Shown one piece after another: positions 45,831-54,886 of a stretch of DNA of 64,000 bases. The notes beneath the pieces were generated by a model, which was given only the letters and a program-made list of their open reading frames with translations, did not search any database and had not been told where the DNA came from. A program made the position numbers and the translations under genes. Source of the stretch: CAVZXS01 sp963779325 (GTDB lineage Bacteria > Bacteroidota > Bacteroidia > Chitinophagales > Chitinophagaceae); contig CAVZXS010000002.1 of NCBI GenBank assembly GCA_963779325.1, positions 1 to 64,000 on the forward strand, given 5' to 3'. Every line of letters begins with the position of its first letter. Within the stretch, counting starts at the first letter, position 1.

Positions 45831-46451
45831 ATGAAGAATGTTTTGCTGGTAATTGGCGTATTAATTGCTGCATTGGCGGGTACATATTTCTTTTACCTGA
45901 AGTCTGATGAAAAGGCTGACAAAGGACCTAAAGAAAAGCCATTGGCGGTGAGTAAGTACGGCGATGCATTTACAAAATCAATGGGCACAATGATGGATGC
46001 TTATTTTCAATTAACCGAGTCATTGGTAATATGGGATACTACGGCTGTAAATACAAATGCCGGTAAATTAAAAGCGGCGTTGGACAGTGTAAACTTAAAC
46101 GATGTAAAAAAAGATACCGTGATTTATGAAACAGCCATTGTGAGTTTGAATAATGCCAAAGCCGAAACGGAAGCTATGCTGAAAGAAACAACGTTGCGGG
46201 CAAAAAAGGAAGCATTGAATGTACTGTCGCAGCAACTGCGTGATTTATTAATTACACTTCAGTATAACCTGCAAAAAATTTATTGGGAAGAATGCCCGAT
46301 GGCTTTTGACGGAGAAGTAGCGGCTAATTGGCTGGGCGTTACCATGCCGAGAAGAAATCCTTATTTAGGAACATCGGACCCGGTATATGGTAAAAAAATG
46401 CTGCATTGCGGCGAGACGAAGGATTCGATTAATTATGCCGGCGTGAAGTAA
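45831..46451 (+). CDS. DUF3347-domain membrane-anchored protein
   Basis: 206 residues with one N-terminal membrane helix (VLLVIGVLIAALAGTYFFYL). The DUF3347 pattern is visible: a helical part with YFQLTESLVIWDTTAVNTNA, KLKAALDSVNLNDV and LRDLLITLQYNLQKIYWEEC, ending in CPMAFDGEVAANWLG, RRNPYLGTSDPVYGKKMLHC G. The Cys/Met/His motif at the end (CPMAF, KKMLHCG) is linked to copper handling in many relatives, where the domain is fused to CusB-like proteins. It is the first gene before the TonB-dependent receptor. Confidence 0.82.
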   Translation: MKNVLLVIGVLIAALAGTYFFYLKSDEKADKGPKEKPLAVSKYGDAFTKSMGTMMDAYFQLTESLVIWDTTAVNTNAGKLKAALDSVNLNDVKKDTVIYETAIVSLNNAKAETEAMLKETTLRAKKEALNVLSQQLRDLLITLQYNLQKIYWEECPMAFDGEVAANWLGVTMPRRNPYLGTSDPVYGKKMLHCGETKDSINYAGVK

Positions 46452-46567
46452 TGGATGCGGTGTTTGGAGGCATGTAGTTTAATTTAATGAAGAAGATAAA
46501 GTAAATAGAGTTTATAAAGTGGCCGGATATACTAAACAGGTATTTAGTGCGGGTTTATTTTAAAATT

Positions 46568-48943
46568 ATGATTAAAAATTTTTTTTACAGTCTTTTCGTT
46601 TTTATAAGTTTTATTGCTGCTGCGCAAAATAAATCAGTCTCCCCCGGGGGACGCTTTACGCTGAACGGTTATATAAAAGACAGCCTTTCCGGCGAAACAA
46701 TTATTGGCGCTTCCATTACCGTAAACGGGCAGAGCAGGGGCGTAGCCAGCAACCAGTATGGCTTTTATTCCATTACATTAGAAGAAGGCGATTATACCAT
46801 CGCCGTTTCGCATGTGTCCTATCTTACCCAAACACTGAAGTTTCAATTAAAAGAGAATCGTCAATACAATTTCCTTGTTGTCCCCAAGACTGCTTTGTCG
46901 CAGGAAGTAATTGTATACAGCAAGCGCAGAGATGCCAATGTAAAAAATGCGCAGATGGGTAAAATTGATTTATCCATCGGGCAAATAAAAAATATTCCCG
47001 CACTGCTGGGCGAAGTGGATATTTTAAAAGCCATACAATTGCTGCCCGGTGTACGCAATGCCGGCGAAGGGAACTCGGGATTTTATGTACGCGGCGGCGG
47101 CCCCGATCAAAATTTGATAATGCTTGACGATGCCGTAGTGTACAATACCGGCCACCTCTTCGGTTTCTTTTCTATTTTTAATGCCGATGCTATAAAAAAT
47201 GCATCGCTTATAAAGGGTGGTATGCCGGCGCAATACGGCGGCAGACTTTCATCGGTATTGGATGTAGCTATGAAGGATGGTAATATCAACAAGTTCCAGG
47301 TTGACGGCGGTATCGGGTTAATCGCTTCGCGGTTATCAATACAGGGACCGGTTAAAAAAGATAAAGCTTCTTTTATTGTATCGGCACGCAGAACATATAT
47401 AGATGCGCTGGCCAAACCGTTTATAAAAAAAAGCAGTGAGTTTTACGGCTCAGGTTATTATTTCTATGATTTGAATGCAAAAATCAATTATCGTTTTTCG
47501 CAAAAGGACAGGTTGTACCTGAGCGGTTATTTCGGAAGAGATGTATTTGATTTTAAAAATGCGAAGCGTTCTTTCCGCTCTAATATTCCATGGGGCAATT
47601 CTACCGCTACGCTGCGATGGAACCATATATTTAATCCGCGGTTGTTTGCCAATACTACGGTGGTGTACAACGATTATAATTTTCAGTTTAATGCACAGCA
47701 AAATAATTTCGCACTCAATCTTTCTTCGGGTATTCGCGACGGCAATATAAAAGCGGATTTTGATTACTACCCGTTGCCGCAGCATAAAGTAAAATTCGGC
47801 GGTCAATACACTTTTCACAAATTTGTACCCAATGTACTTTCGGGCCGGCAGGACTCAGTGGTTTTTGAGCCCAACAACACAGGGAAAAAGTATGCTAATG
47901 AAACGGCGCTGTATATACAGGATGATTGGGAACTGAGTGATAAAATAAAATTTAACTACGGTTTACGTTTCAGCGGGTTTACACAAATAGGCCCGTATAA
48001 AAAATATACCCGTGACGCGGATTTAAATAAGATTGACAGCACTACGTATAAAAGATTTCAGTCTGTAAAAACATATGGCGGCCTTGAACCAAGGATTACG
48101 GCCCGCTATGCCATTGATGATGCCACTTCTGTAAAAGCAGCGGTGAGCCGCAATTTGCAATACATACACCTGGTAAGTAATTCGGGCAGTACATTACCTA
48201 CCGATTTGTGGGTACCAAGTACGTATAATGTAAAGCCGCAAATAAGCTGGCAATATGCAGCGGGTGTGTTTAAGAATTTTAAAGATAATACGTACGAAAC
48301 ATCCATCGAACTGTACTATAAAAACATGCGCAATCAAATTGAATACAGGGAAGGATATACGCCGTCGTTGGCCGATCCCGAGATTGAATTTGTATTTGGT
48401 AAAGGATGGAGTTACGGAGCCGAATTTTTTGTAAATAAAACAAAAGGAAAGTTCAACGGTTGGGTTGGTTATACCTTGTCATGGACATGGAGAAAATTCC
48501 CGCAACTGAATGACGGTATAAAATACCCGGCTAAGTTCGACAGGCGTCATGATTTATCGGCGGTAGCAAATTATGAAATAAATAAAAAATGGAGATTGGG
48601 CGCCGTATTTGTATATGGTACCGGCAATGCTACTACATTACCCGAAAGATTTTATTTGGTAAGCGGTGCATTAACACAGGAATACAGTGCCATAAATCAA
48701 TACAGGTTGCCTTCCTATCACCGGTTCGATTTATCGGCTACATACACACCCGTACCTAAGAAAGCGAAACGATTGCAGAACTATTGGGTGTTCAGCATCT
48801 ATAATGTATATAGTCGGCAAAACCCTTATTTCATTTATTTTGATTACGATGGAACACCCCTTAGCGGAACGTTGGAAGTAGAAGCAAGACAGGTTTCTCT
48901 GTTCCCTATATTGCCTTCCGTTACATGGAATTTTAAATTTTAA
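46568..48943 (+). CDS. TonB-dependent receptor with carboxypeptidase-like N-terminal domain
   Basis: About 791 residues: a signal peptide (MIKNFFYSLFVFISFIAAAQ), a CarboxypepD_reg-like domain (FTLNGYIKDSLSGETIIGAS, SRGVASNQYGFYSITLEEGD), a plug domain (IGQIKNIPALLGEVDILKAI, QLLPGVRNAGEGNSGFYVRG, GGPDQNLIMLDDAVVYN) and a beta-barrel ending in TWNFKF. A GTG start at 46547 is possible but the ATG at 46568 opens the signal. No SusD partner follows, so the cargo is likely a metal complex or other small ligand; the upstream DUF3347 gene hints at copper. It ends with a 4-base overlap on the convergent gene. Confidence 0.93.
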   Translation: MIKNFFYSLFVFISFIAAAQNKSVSPGGRFTLNGYIKDSLSGETIIGASITVNGQSRGVASNQYGFYSITLEEGDYTIAVSHVSYLTQTLKFQLKENRQYNFLVVPKTALSQEVIVYSKRRDANVKNAQMGKIDLSIGQIKNIPALLGEVDILKAIQLLPGVRNAGEGNSGFYVRGGGPDQNLIMLDDAVVYNTGHLFGFFSIFNADAIKNASLIKGGMPAQYGGRLSSVLDVAMKDGNINKFQVDGGIGLIASRLSIQGPVKKDKASFIVSARRTYIDALAKPFIKKSSEFYGSGYYFYDLNAKINYRFSQKDRLYLSGYFGRDVFDFKNAKRSFRSNIPWGNSTATLRWNHIFNPRLFANTTVVYNDYNFQFNAQQNNFALNLSSGIRDGNIKADFDYYPLPQHKVKFGGQYTFHKFVPNVLSGRQDSVVFEPNNTGKKYANETALYIQDDWELSDKIKFNYGLRFSGFTQIGPYKKYTRDADLNKIDSTTYKRFQSVKTYGGLEPRITARYAIDDATSVKAAVSRNLQYIHLVSNSGSTLPTDLWVPSTYNVKPQISWQYAAGVFKNFKDNTYETSIELYYKNMRNQIEYREGYTPSLADPEIEFVFGKGWSYGAEFFVNKTKGKFNGWVGYTLSWTWRKFPQLNDGIKYPAKFDRRHDLSAVANYEINKKWRLGAVFVYGTGNATTLPERFYLVSGALTQEYSAINQYRLPSYHRFDLSATYTPVPKKAKRLQNYWVFSIYNVYSRQNPYFIYFDYDGTPLSGTLEVEARQVSLFPILPSVTWNFKF

Positions 48944-49773
48944 TTGGCAGGCGGCTTTTCATAAATGAACCGCACCATCGCATTTTTTTGTTCAGTAGCC
49001 GTTAAAAAAAGTTGGTAACGTTTTCCATTGGCCATTATGGTCATCAGTGCGGTATTGGGCGGTATGGTACCCAGGTTTTCAGCTATCATTACTACTTCCT
49101 GCTGCGTTCTGTTCAAATCAATTTTTACATCAAGCGGCAATGCTTTGGAAGTTAATTTTTTCATACTCAATACCGGGAAATTATTGACGAATACGGAAAT
49201 AGAATCATTGTCGATAATACCGTTATCATAAAAACTGATGTGGATTACACCTGTATCAACTTTTATTTCTTTTACCAATTCGTTTTTGCGCAGCGTAAGT
49301 TTTTCGGAAGCTTTTTCTATGTCTTTAAATTTGCCTTCGGTAATGCGTGTCAACTTGATTCTTCCGGGCGGACAGTTGCCGCTTCCGTTCATCATCTTAC
49401 CCGACATTTCACCTACCAATGATTCTTTATTTCCTTCTTTTGTATGATACAGCGAAAAGTTTTTTATGCAGGGGACACAATCAACGGGTACATGAAAAGT
49501 CATCACCTTTAATTCATTTACAATAACTCTATGTTGCGTCGGGTTAAAGAGTCCGTCAAATTCTTCCTTTACATAATTGGTTATATCGGAGTAGTGATAA
49601 GATGTACCGGTAATATCATTGCCTTTCAGGGTTATATTTAATTCTATATTATATACGGGAAAACAACCGCCGGGACCAAGGGTCAAACTTCCTTTCCAGG
49701 TGCCGCTGATATCTTGCGCATTGGAAATTGCACAAACGGCAGAAAGAAAAATGATGGCTCCGATTTTTTTCAT
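48940..49773 (-). CDS. Secreted protein, paralogue of 49876-50979, unknown function
   Basis: 277 residues with a signal peptide (KKIGAIIFLSAVCAISNAQ). The N-terminal domain is lipocalin-like, beginning DISGTWKGSLTLGPGG. The C-terminal domain is KEIKVDTGVIHISFYDNGII, IDNDSISVFVNNFPVLSM and VVMIAENLGTIPPNTALMTI, then TATEQKNAMVRFIYEK. Both are shared with the neighbour. No family name is known to me. The gene converges on the TonB-dependent receptor with a 4-base overlap. Confidence 0.72.
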   Translation of the reverse strand: MKKIGAIIFLSAVCAISNAQDISGTWKGSLTLGPGGCFPVYNIELNITLKGNDITGTSYHYSDITNYVKEEFDGLFNPTQHRVIVNELKVMTFHVPVDCVPCIKNFSLYHTKEGNKESLVGEMSGKMMNGSGNCPPGRIKLTRITEGKFKDIEKASEKLTLRKNELVKEIKVDTGVIHISFYDNGIIDNDSISVFVNNFPVLSMKKLTSKALPLDVKIDLNRTQQEVVMIAENLGTIPPNTALMTIMANGKRYQLFLTATEQKNAMVRFIYEKPPAN

Positions 49774-49875
49774 AATGTAACGGGAAGATATGTTTTTAAG
49801 CCGTTACCGGCTCATAATTTACTTTAACGGTAGAAATAAAATATGATTGCGGGGCTAAGGCTTTATAAATCATGC

Positions 49876-50979
49876 CTAGGGAAGGGGAACCGTTTTTTGA
49901 TACCTGAATTTCACCATCGCATTTTTTTGCTCGGTGGAAGTAATACGTACTTCAAATTTTTTATCGCCGGCTGTTACAATCATTAAAGAGGTATTTGGAG
50001 GAATGCGACCCAGGTTTTCGGCAACCATTACCAATTCATGCTCCGAGTTGTCTTCGTCCATTCGCAGGTTCACCGTCAGCGCTTTTGCCGTAAGTAATTT
50101 TTTAGAAAGTATCAACTTGTTATCCAGGTAGACCGATATGGTATCACCGTCTATTTCTCCGTTATCAAACAATTTAACAACTACTTCTTCGCTGTTCACT
50201 ACAATCATTTTGGTCAGTTCATTAGCACGGGTTTTCAGCACCTCGGGTTTGGGCAGTTGTGGTTTTACCGGCGGGTCTTTTTTTACAATTACGGGTACCG
50301 GCGTTTTTTTAATAGTATCAATGCCCGGTTTTACTATTGGTTTATTTTTTACTACGGGCGGCGCGGTTTTTTTCTGTAGGGGATTGGCAACGGGCGGTGT
50401 TGTTTTCTTTACAACGGGGGGAGTCGTCTTTTTTACAACCGGCGGTGTCGTTTTTTCAACCGGTTTTTTATTAGTGGTAACGGAATTATTTTTTCTTAAA
50501 AAAGGTTCTACATAAAATTCAGATGTTTTTACCCTGCGCAAATAAACTTTGCCGCCACCGCAGTCGCCCCATTTACCATTATTTTTCGGGTTACGGCGAT
50601 CTTCGGATTTACCCAAATAACTGCCTGTTAAAAATTCTTCTTTACCCGAACTTTCATATACTAAATTATAATTCATGAGACAGGTGCCGCCGCCGCCAAG
50701 GCTTCTTACTTCTACGGTTTTAAGTTCCTGTGTTTTTAAATTTTTTGTTTGTTTAGAGTACTGGCCGGTCATAACCGCTTTACCGTAAAATCTTTTATCC
50801 AAATAAGAATAAGAAACGCCTTTGGTAGAATTGCCCGTTCTGGAAACCTGCATTTCTATTTTATATTCCTCGCCGTACTCGGTTACGAAATAGCCCCGCC
50901 AGATGCCGCTTATATCTTGGGCAACGGCACTATTTGCCGAAATTAAAACCAGGGAGAGAATAAAAATCAGGTACTTCAA
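49876..50979 (-). CDS. Secreted protein with TTPPVVKK repeats, paralogue of 48940-49773
   Basis: 367 residues with a signal peptide (YLIFILSLVLISANSAVAQ). It shares the N-terminal DISGIWRGYFVTEYGEEYKI domain and the C-terminal IVNSEEVVVKLFDNGEIDGD, LVMVAENLGRIPPNTSLMIV and STEQKNAMVKFRYQ domain with its neighbour. Between the two lies an insertion of about 75 residues with three copies of an eight-residue KKTTPPVV-type repeat and other Pro/Lys-rich segments. This looks like a flexible spacer that widens the distance between the two domains. An RNA -7 box TAGTTTTG (minus strand, 51009-51002) lies upstream without a matching -33 box. Function unknown. Confidence 0.72.
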   Translation of the reverse strand: MKYLIFILSLVLISANSAVAQDISGIWRGYFVTEYGEEYKIEMQVSRTGNSTKGVSYSYLDKRFYGKAVMTGQYSKQTKNLKTQELKTVEVRSLGGGGTCLMNYNLVYESSGKEEFLTGSYLGKSEDRRNPKNNGKWGDCGGGKVYLRRVKTSEFYVEPFLRKNNSVTTNKKPVEKTTPPVVKKTTPPVVKKTTPPVANPLQKKTAPPVVKNKPIVKPGIDTIKKTPVPVIVKKDPPVKPQLPKPEVLKTRANELTKMIVVNSEEVVVKLFDNGEIDGDTISVYLDNKLILSKKLLTAKALTVNLRMDEDNSEHELVMVAENLGRIPPNTSLMIVTAGDKKFEVRITSTEQKNAMVKFRYQKTVPLP

Positions 50980-51030
50980 TTTCTTTTTTTTAAGCCGAAT
51001 ACAAAACTAATGAATAAGTTGCTAAAGCTG

Positions 51031-51061
51031 ATTGCTCTACGGCAATAGTTTGTTAATTTTG
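51031..51061 (+). promoter_or_regulatory. Bacteroidota-type promoter for thrS
   Basis: ATTG (51031-51034), a 19-base spacer and TAATTTTG (51054-51061). It leaves a leader of about 130 bases before the thrS ATG. No T-box is seen. Confidence 0.65.
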
Positions 51062-51198
51062 CCACTCTTTAATTGTCAACGGACTATACCGGCAGCCGCA
51101 ATAGATAGTATAAACTTAGATGCAGATGTAAAGTTTTTATTTCCTGAAGCGGATGGCAGCCGTAAACTGCTGACCTAAAAAATTGAATTACTTAATTA

Positions 51199-53133
51199 AT
51201 GATCAACATTACATTTCCGGACGGGGCGGTACGACAGTACGAGAAAGGAACTACTGCATTAGGTATTGCAAAATCAATTTCAGAGGGCTTGGCGAAAAAA
51301 GTACTCGCTTCAGTAGTCAATGGTCAGGTTTGGGATGCAGGCCGGCCCATTGAGCTGGATGCTTCATTGCAATTGCTGACATGGAACGATAAAGACGGTA
51401 AATCAACTTTCTGGCATTCGTCAGCACATGTAATGGCCGAAGCGGTAGAAGCCACTTTTCCCGGTGTAAAATTTTGGGTAGGCCCTGCTGTTGAAAACGG
51501 TTTTTATTACGATATGGATTTGGGCGATAAAAAAATGACCGAAGAAGATTTGGCGGTATTGGAAAAGAAGATGAACGAACTGGCCAAACAAAATAGTGTT
51601 TTTATACGAAAAGAAATAGCGAAAGACGAGGCTATAAAATATTTTTCGGAGAAAGGTGATGAATACAAATTGGATTTATTGCAAAACCTTACCGATGGTG
51701 AAATAACTTTTTATACACAGGGCCAATTTACCGATCTGTGCCGCGGGCCGCATATTCCCAATACCGGTATTATAAAAGCGATCAAACTTACAAGCGTAGC
51801 CGGCGCTTATTGGAAAGGTGATGAAAAAAATAAACAGCTTACCCGGGTGTATGGTATCAGTTTTCCTTCCCAAAAAGAATTGGATGAATACTTGTTGATG
51901 CTGGAAGAAGCTAAGAAAAGAGACCACCGCAAATTGGGTAAGGAGTTAAGCATTTTCACTATGGATGATGATGTGGGCCAAGGATTACCGTTATGGATGC
52001 CGAACGGCACTATCATTATTGAAGAATTGGAAAGATTGGCCAAAGAAACCGAACATGCCGCGGGTTATAAAAGAGTAGTAACGCCGCATATTGCCAAAGA
52101 GAGCATGTACCTTACCAGCGGGCATTTGCCATATTATGCCGACAGCATGTTTCCGCCAATGGAACTGGACGGTACAAAATATTATTTAAAAGCGATGAAC
52201 TGCCCGCATCACCATAAAATTTATGATGCGGAGCCCAAAAGTTATAAAGACCTGCCGTATCGTATTGCCGAGTATGGTACCTGCTATCGTTATGAGCAAA
52301 GCGGCGAATTGTTTGGCCTGATGCGTGTACGTTGTCTGCATATGAATGATGCACATATTTATTGCAGTAAAGAGCAATTTGCAGAAGAGTTCAGAGCGGT
52401 AAATGATATGTACCTTAAATACTTTAAAATATTCGGGATAGATAAATATGTGATGCGCCTGAGTTTGCACGATCCCAAAAAAATGGGGCAGAAATATGTA
52501 GATGAACCCGAACTTTGGAAAGAGACCGAAGCAATGGTTCGCCAAGTTTTGATTGAATCAAACATACCTTATGTAGAAGTGCCGGACGAAGCAGCTTTTT
52601 ACGGACCTAAGATTGATGTACAGATTTGGAGTATTATCGGCCGTGAGTTTACATTGGCAACTAACCAGGTGGATTTCAATTCGGGTAATAAATTCAAACT
52701 CAGTTACACCAACCAAAACAATCAATCCGAAGTACCGCTTATTATTCACCGGGCGCCGTTGGGTACACACGAACGCTTTATTGGGTTTTTGCTGGAGCAT
52801 TATGCGGGTAAATTCCCGGCTTGGCTGGCTCCGTTGCAGGTCAAGATTCTCCCCATCAGCGATAAGTTTATGGATTACAGTAAAACTATTTTAGAAAAGC
52901 TGAAAAAAGCTGATATTCGTGCAGAGATTGATGACAGGAACGAAAAGATAGGTAAGAAAATAAGAGATACTGAATTGATGCGTGTGCCTTATATGCTGGT
53001 AGTAGGAGAGAAAGAAATGAACGAAGGAAAAGCGGCTGTAAGAAGACAGGGCAAAGGCGATTTGGGCGCAAAGAATGTAGAAGAGTTTATGGCTGAATTA
53101 CAGCATGAGATTAAAGAAAGAAGTTCTTTATAA
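51199..53133 (+). CDS. thrS: Threonyl-tRNA synthetase
   Basis: 644 residues, full length. An N-terminal TGS domain (ITFPDGAVRQYEKGTTALGI) is followed by the editing domain (FWHSSAHVMAEAVEATFPGV, FYYDMDLGDK, FTDLCRGPHI). The class II catalytic core carries MNCPHHHKIY, EYGTCYRYEQSGELFGLMRV and RAPLGTHERFIGFLLEH. The anticodon-binding domain ends the protein (VKILPISDKFMDYSKTILEK, RDTELMRVPYMLVVGEKEM). It charges tRNA-Thr and starts the conserved thrS-infC-rpmI-rplT order. Confidence 0.97.
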   Translation: MINITFPDGAVRQYEKGTTALGIAKSISEGLAKKVLASVVNGQVWDAGRPIELDASLQLLTWNDKDGKSTFWHSSAHVMAEAVEATFPGVKFWVGPAVENGFYYDMDLGDKKMTEEDLAVLEKKMNELAKQNSVFIRKEIAKDEAIKYFSEKGDEYKLDLLQNLTDGEITFYTQGQFTDLCRGPHIPNTGIIKAIKLTSVAGAYWKGDEKNKQLTRVYGISFPSQKELDEYLLMLEEAKKRDHRKLGKELSIFTMDDDVGQGLPLWMPNGTIIIEELERLAKETEHAAGYKRVVTPHIAKESMYLTSGHLPYYADSMFPPMELDGTKYYLKAMNCPHHHKIYDAEPKSYKDLPYRIAEYGTCYRYEQSGELFGLMRVRCLHMNDAHIYCSKEQFAEEFRAVNDMYLKYFKIFGIDKYVMRLSLHDPKKMGQKYVDEPELWKETEAMVRQVLIESNIPYVEVPDEAAFYGPKIDVQIWSIIGREFTLATNQVDFNSGNKFKLSYTNQNNQSEVPLIIHRAPLGTHERFIGFLLEHYAGKFPAWLAPLQVKILPISDKFMDYSKTILEKLKKADIRAEIDDRNEKIGKKIRDTELMRVPYMLVVGEKEMNEGKAAVRRQGKGDLGAKNVEEFMAELQHEIKERSSL

Positions 53134-53191
53134 AATAAAAATAAAACAAAACTCCCTTGCCCTGAGGGAAATTAATAATTAAAACAATCAT

Positions 53192-53222
53192 ACCTCCTTA
53201 AGGGAGCGGAGGTGAAAATATT
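53192..53222 (+). promoter_or_regulatory. Shine-Dalgarno sequence of infC inside a potential hairpin
   Basis: ACCTCC (53192-53197) can pair exactly with GGAGGT (53208-53213), and the latter is a strong Shine-Dalgarno sequence nine bases before the infC ATG. Such a strong site is unusual in Bacteroidota. Alternatively the block TACCTCCTTAAGGGAGCGGA may belong to the dispersed palindromic repeats of this genome. Confidence 0.55.
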
Positions 53223-53888
53223 ATGGCAGTACCTTCAAAAGGTGGATTTAAACCAGGTGGTTTTAGCAAACCCGGAGGCGGCAGCCCCGGTGGCGGATTT
53301 AACAAAGGTGGTTTCAGAGGGCGTTTCGTACCCCGCAAAGAAGCAGAACATCGTATCAATCATTTTATTCGCGTACCGCAGGTAAGGTTGGTTGGCGAAA
53401 ACATTGAAGTAGGTGTTTACTCTACTCAGGATGCACTTAAAATTGCGCAAGAACAACAACTTGATTTGGTAGAAATTTCTCCGCAAGCCGATCCGCCTGT
53501 GTGCCAGGTAATTGATTATAATAAATTCCTTTATAATAAGAAGAAGAAGGAAAAAGAGATGAAGGCCAAGTCAAAAGTATCGGAAGTAAAGGAAATACGT
53601 TTTACCCCTAATACTGATGATCATGACTTTGACTTCAAAGCAAAACATGCCGAAAACTTTTTGAAAGACGGCAACAAGGTAAAAGCTTACGTACAGTTTA
53701 AAGGCCGTGCCATACAATTTAAAGAAAGAGGGGAGCTGCTCCTGTTGAAATTTGCCGAGCGGCTGAATGAAGTAGGTATTTTGGAGAGTTTGCCCAAACT
53801 GGAAGGCCGTAGAATGTTGGCTATGTTTGCGCCGAAAGGGAAAAAGAAGCCTGAAAAGGTAAAAAAGCAAGATAACAATCCTGAGTGA
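53223..53888 (+). CDS. infC: Translation initiation factor IF-3
   Basis: 221 residues. The N-terminal domain (HRINHFIRVPQVRLVGENIE, YSTQDALKIAQEQQLDLVEI, PPVCQVIDYNKFLYNKKKKE) and the C-terminal domain (VKEIRFTPNTDDHDFDFKAK, VKAYVQFKGRAIQFKERGE) are complete. A Gly/Lys/Phe-rich extension of about 40 residues precedes them (KPGGFSKPGGGSPGGGFNKG GF), which E. coli IF-3 lacks. The start is an ordinary ATG, not the rare AUU of enterobacterial infC. IF-3 keeps the ribosomal subunits apart and proofreads initiation. Confidence 0.96.
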   Translation: MAVPSKGGFKPGGFSKPGGGSPGGGFNKGGFRGRFVPRKEAEHRINHFIRVPQVRLVGENIEVGVYSTQDALKIAQEQQLDLVEISPQADPPVCQVIDYNKFLYNKKKKEKEMKAKSKVSEVKEIRFTPNTDDHDFDFKAKHAENFLKDGNKVKAYVQFKGRAIQFKERGELLLLKFAERLNEVGILESLPKLEGRRMLAMFAPKGKKKPEKVKKQDNNPE

Positions 53889-53899
53889 TTATAAATAAT

Positions 53900-53923
53900 G
53901 AGCCTTTCGAGGCTCTTTTTTTT
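53900..53923 (+). terminator. Terminator or attenuator behind infC
   Basis: GAGCCT-TTCG-AGGCTC is followed by eight T's. It stands between infC and rpmI, so it could limit read-through to the ribosomal protein genes. A TATCTTCG box at 53936-53943 would restart transcription. Confidence 0.8.
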
Positions 53924-53935
53924 GCAAAAAACCTC

Positions 53936-54060
53936 TATCTTCGCAGCCCGTTTGAAAAAACGGAAGTTCTTTCCGCTTAACGGAAAAATTCCTGAAGAGG
54001 TTCAATAAGGGTTCTGCCTGTGCGGAAACACCTCAAGGGTACACCTAAAAAAGCATACTA
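53936..54060 (+). promoter_or_regulatory. rpmI-rplT leader with -7 box
   Basis: TATCTTCG (53936-53943) looks like a -7 box, but no -33 box lies at the expected position. The leader of about 110 bases holds CCGTTT-gaaa-AAACGG and TTTCCG-ctta-CGGAAA hairpins and could be the site of feedback by L20; that role is inferred from other bacteria. Confidence 0.45.
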
Positions 54061-54258
54061 ATGCCAAAGGTAAAAACAAATTCAAGTGCCAAAAAAAGGT
54101 TTAAAGTAACCGGCACGGGTAAAATCACCCACCAAAAGGCTTTCAAACGCCACATTCTCACTAAAAAATCAACCAAACGCAAACGCAATATGCGTATTGA
54201 CGGTACAGTAGCAAAAGCCAACCTGGATTTTGTAAAAAGACTGTTACGGTTAAAGTAA
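54061..54258 (+). CDS. rpmI: 50S ribosomal protein L35
   Basis: 65 residues with PKVKTNSSAKKRFKVTGTGK at the start, HQKAFKRHILTKKSTKRKRN and the final FVKRLLRLK region. Normal length and highly basic. It is the first gene of the L35-L20 pair. Confidence 0.97.
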   Translation: MPKVKTNSSAKKRFKVTGTGKITHQKAFKRHILTKKSTKRKRNMRIDGTVAKANLDFVKRLLRLK

Positions 54259-54335
54259 GCTGCTTTTAATGAGCCGTTCGGTTCATAACAAGCAGGTTTG
54301 AAATCAACATTTACAATTTAAAAAAATTTTAGAAT

Positions 54336-54680
54336 ATGCCACGTTCAAAAAATGCAGTTGCATCAAAGGCACGCAGAAAAAAAATATTAAAACAAGCCAA
54401 AGGTTTTTACGGCAAACGTAAAAACGTATACACCGTAGCCAAAAACGTTGTAGAGAAAGGTATGACCTATATGTATGTAGGTCGTAAATTAAAGAAAAGA
54501 GAATACCGCACATTATGGATTGCACGTATTAATGCAGCCGTACGTGAAGAAGGAATGAACTACAGCCAGTTTATTCATAAGCTGAATGAGAAAGGAATTA
54601 CATTAGATAGAAAAATATTGGCTGATTTGGCAATGAACGAGCCCGAAACATTTAAAGGTTTGTTGGCGCAGGTAAAATAA
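54336..54680 (+). CDS. rplT: 50S ribosomal protein L20
   Basis: 114 residues with PRSKNAVASKARRKKILKQA, KGFYGKRKNVYTVAKNVVEK, YMYVGRKLKKREYRTLWIAR and INAAVREEGMNYSQFIHKLN. Normal length. L20 is needed early in 50S assembly and represses its own operon in several bacteria. A strong terminator follows. Confidence 0.97.
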   Translation: MPRSKNAVASKARRKKILKQAKGFYGKRKNVYTVAKNVVEKGMTYMYVGRKLKKREYRTLWIARINAAVREEGMNYSQFIHKLNEKGITLDRKILADLAMNEPETFKGLLAQVK

Positions 54681-54702
54681 GTTTGAAAAAAATATTCATT
54701 GT

Positions 54703-54735
54703 AAAAAGGGCTGTTATTTAATAACAGCCCTTTTT
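54703..54735 (+). terminator. Terminator of the thrS-infC-rpmI-rplT cluster
   Basis: A perfect 15-bp stem (54703-54717 with 54721-54735) closes a TTA loop and ends in five T's. Confidence 0.92.
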
Positions 54736-54886
54736 ATTTTTAGTTAAGACGCTTTAAAATAATTTCATTTAAATAAAATAAATGCAACTGTATTTGAAGG
54801 GGTGTTTTGTTTTATGATAGTTAATAATTGATGCGAACGTGATTGCAGTTTCGGAAGGGCGGATTCTTTTTCAATATTTATAATAG

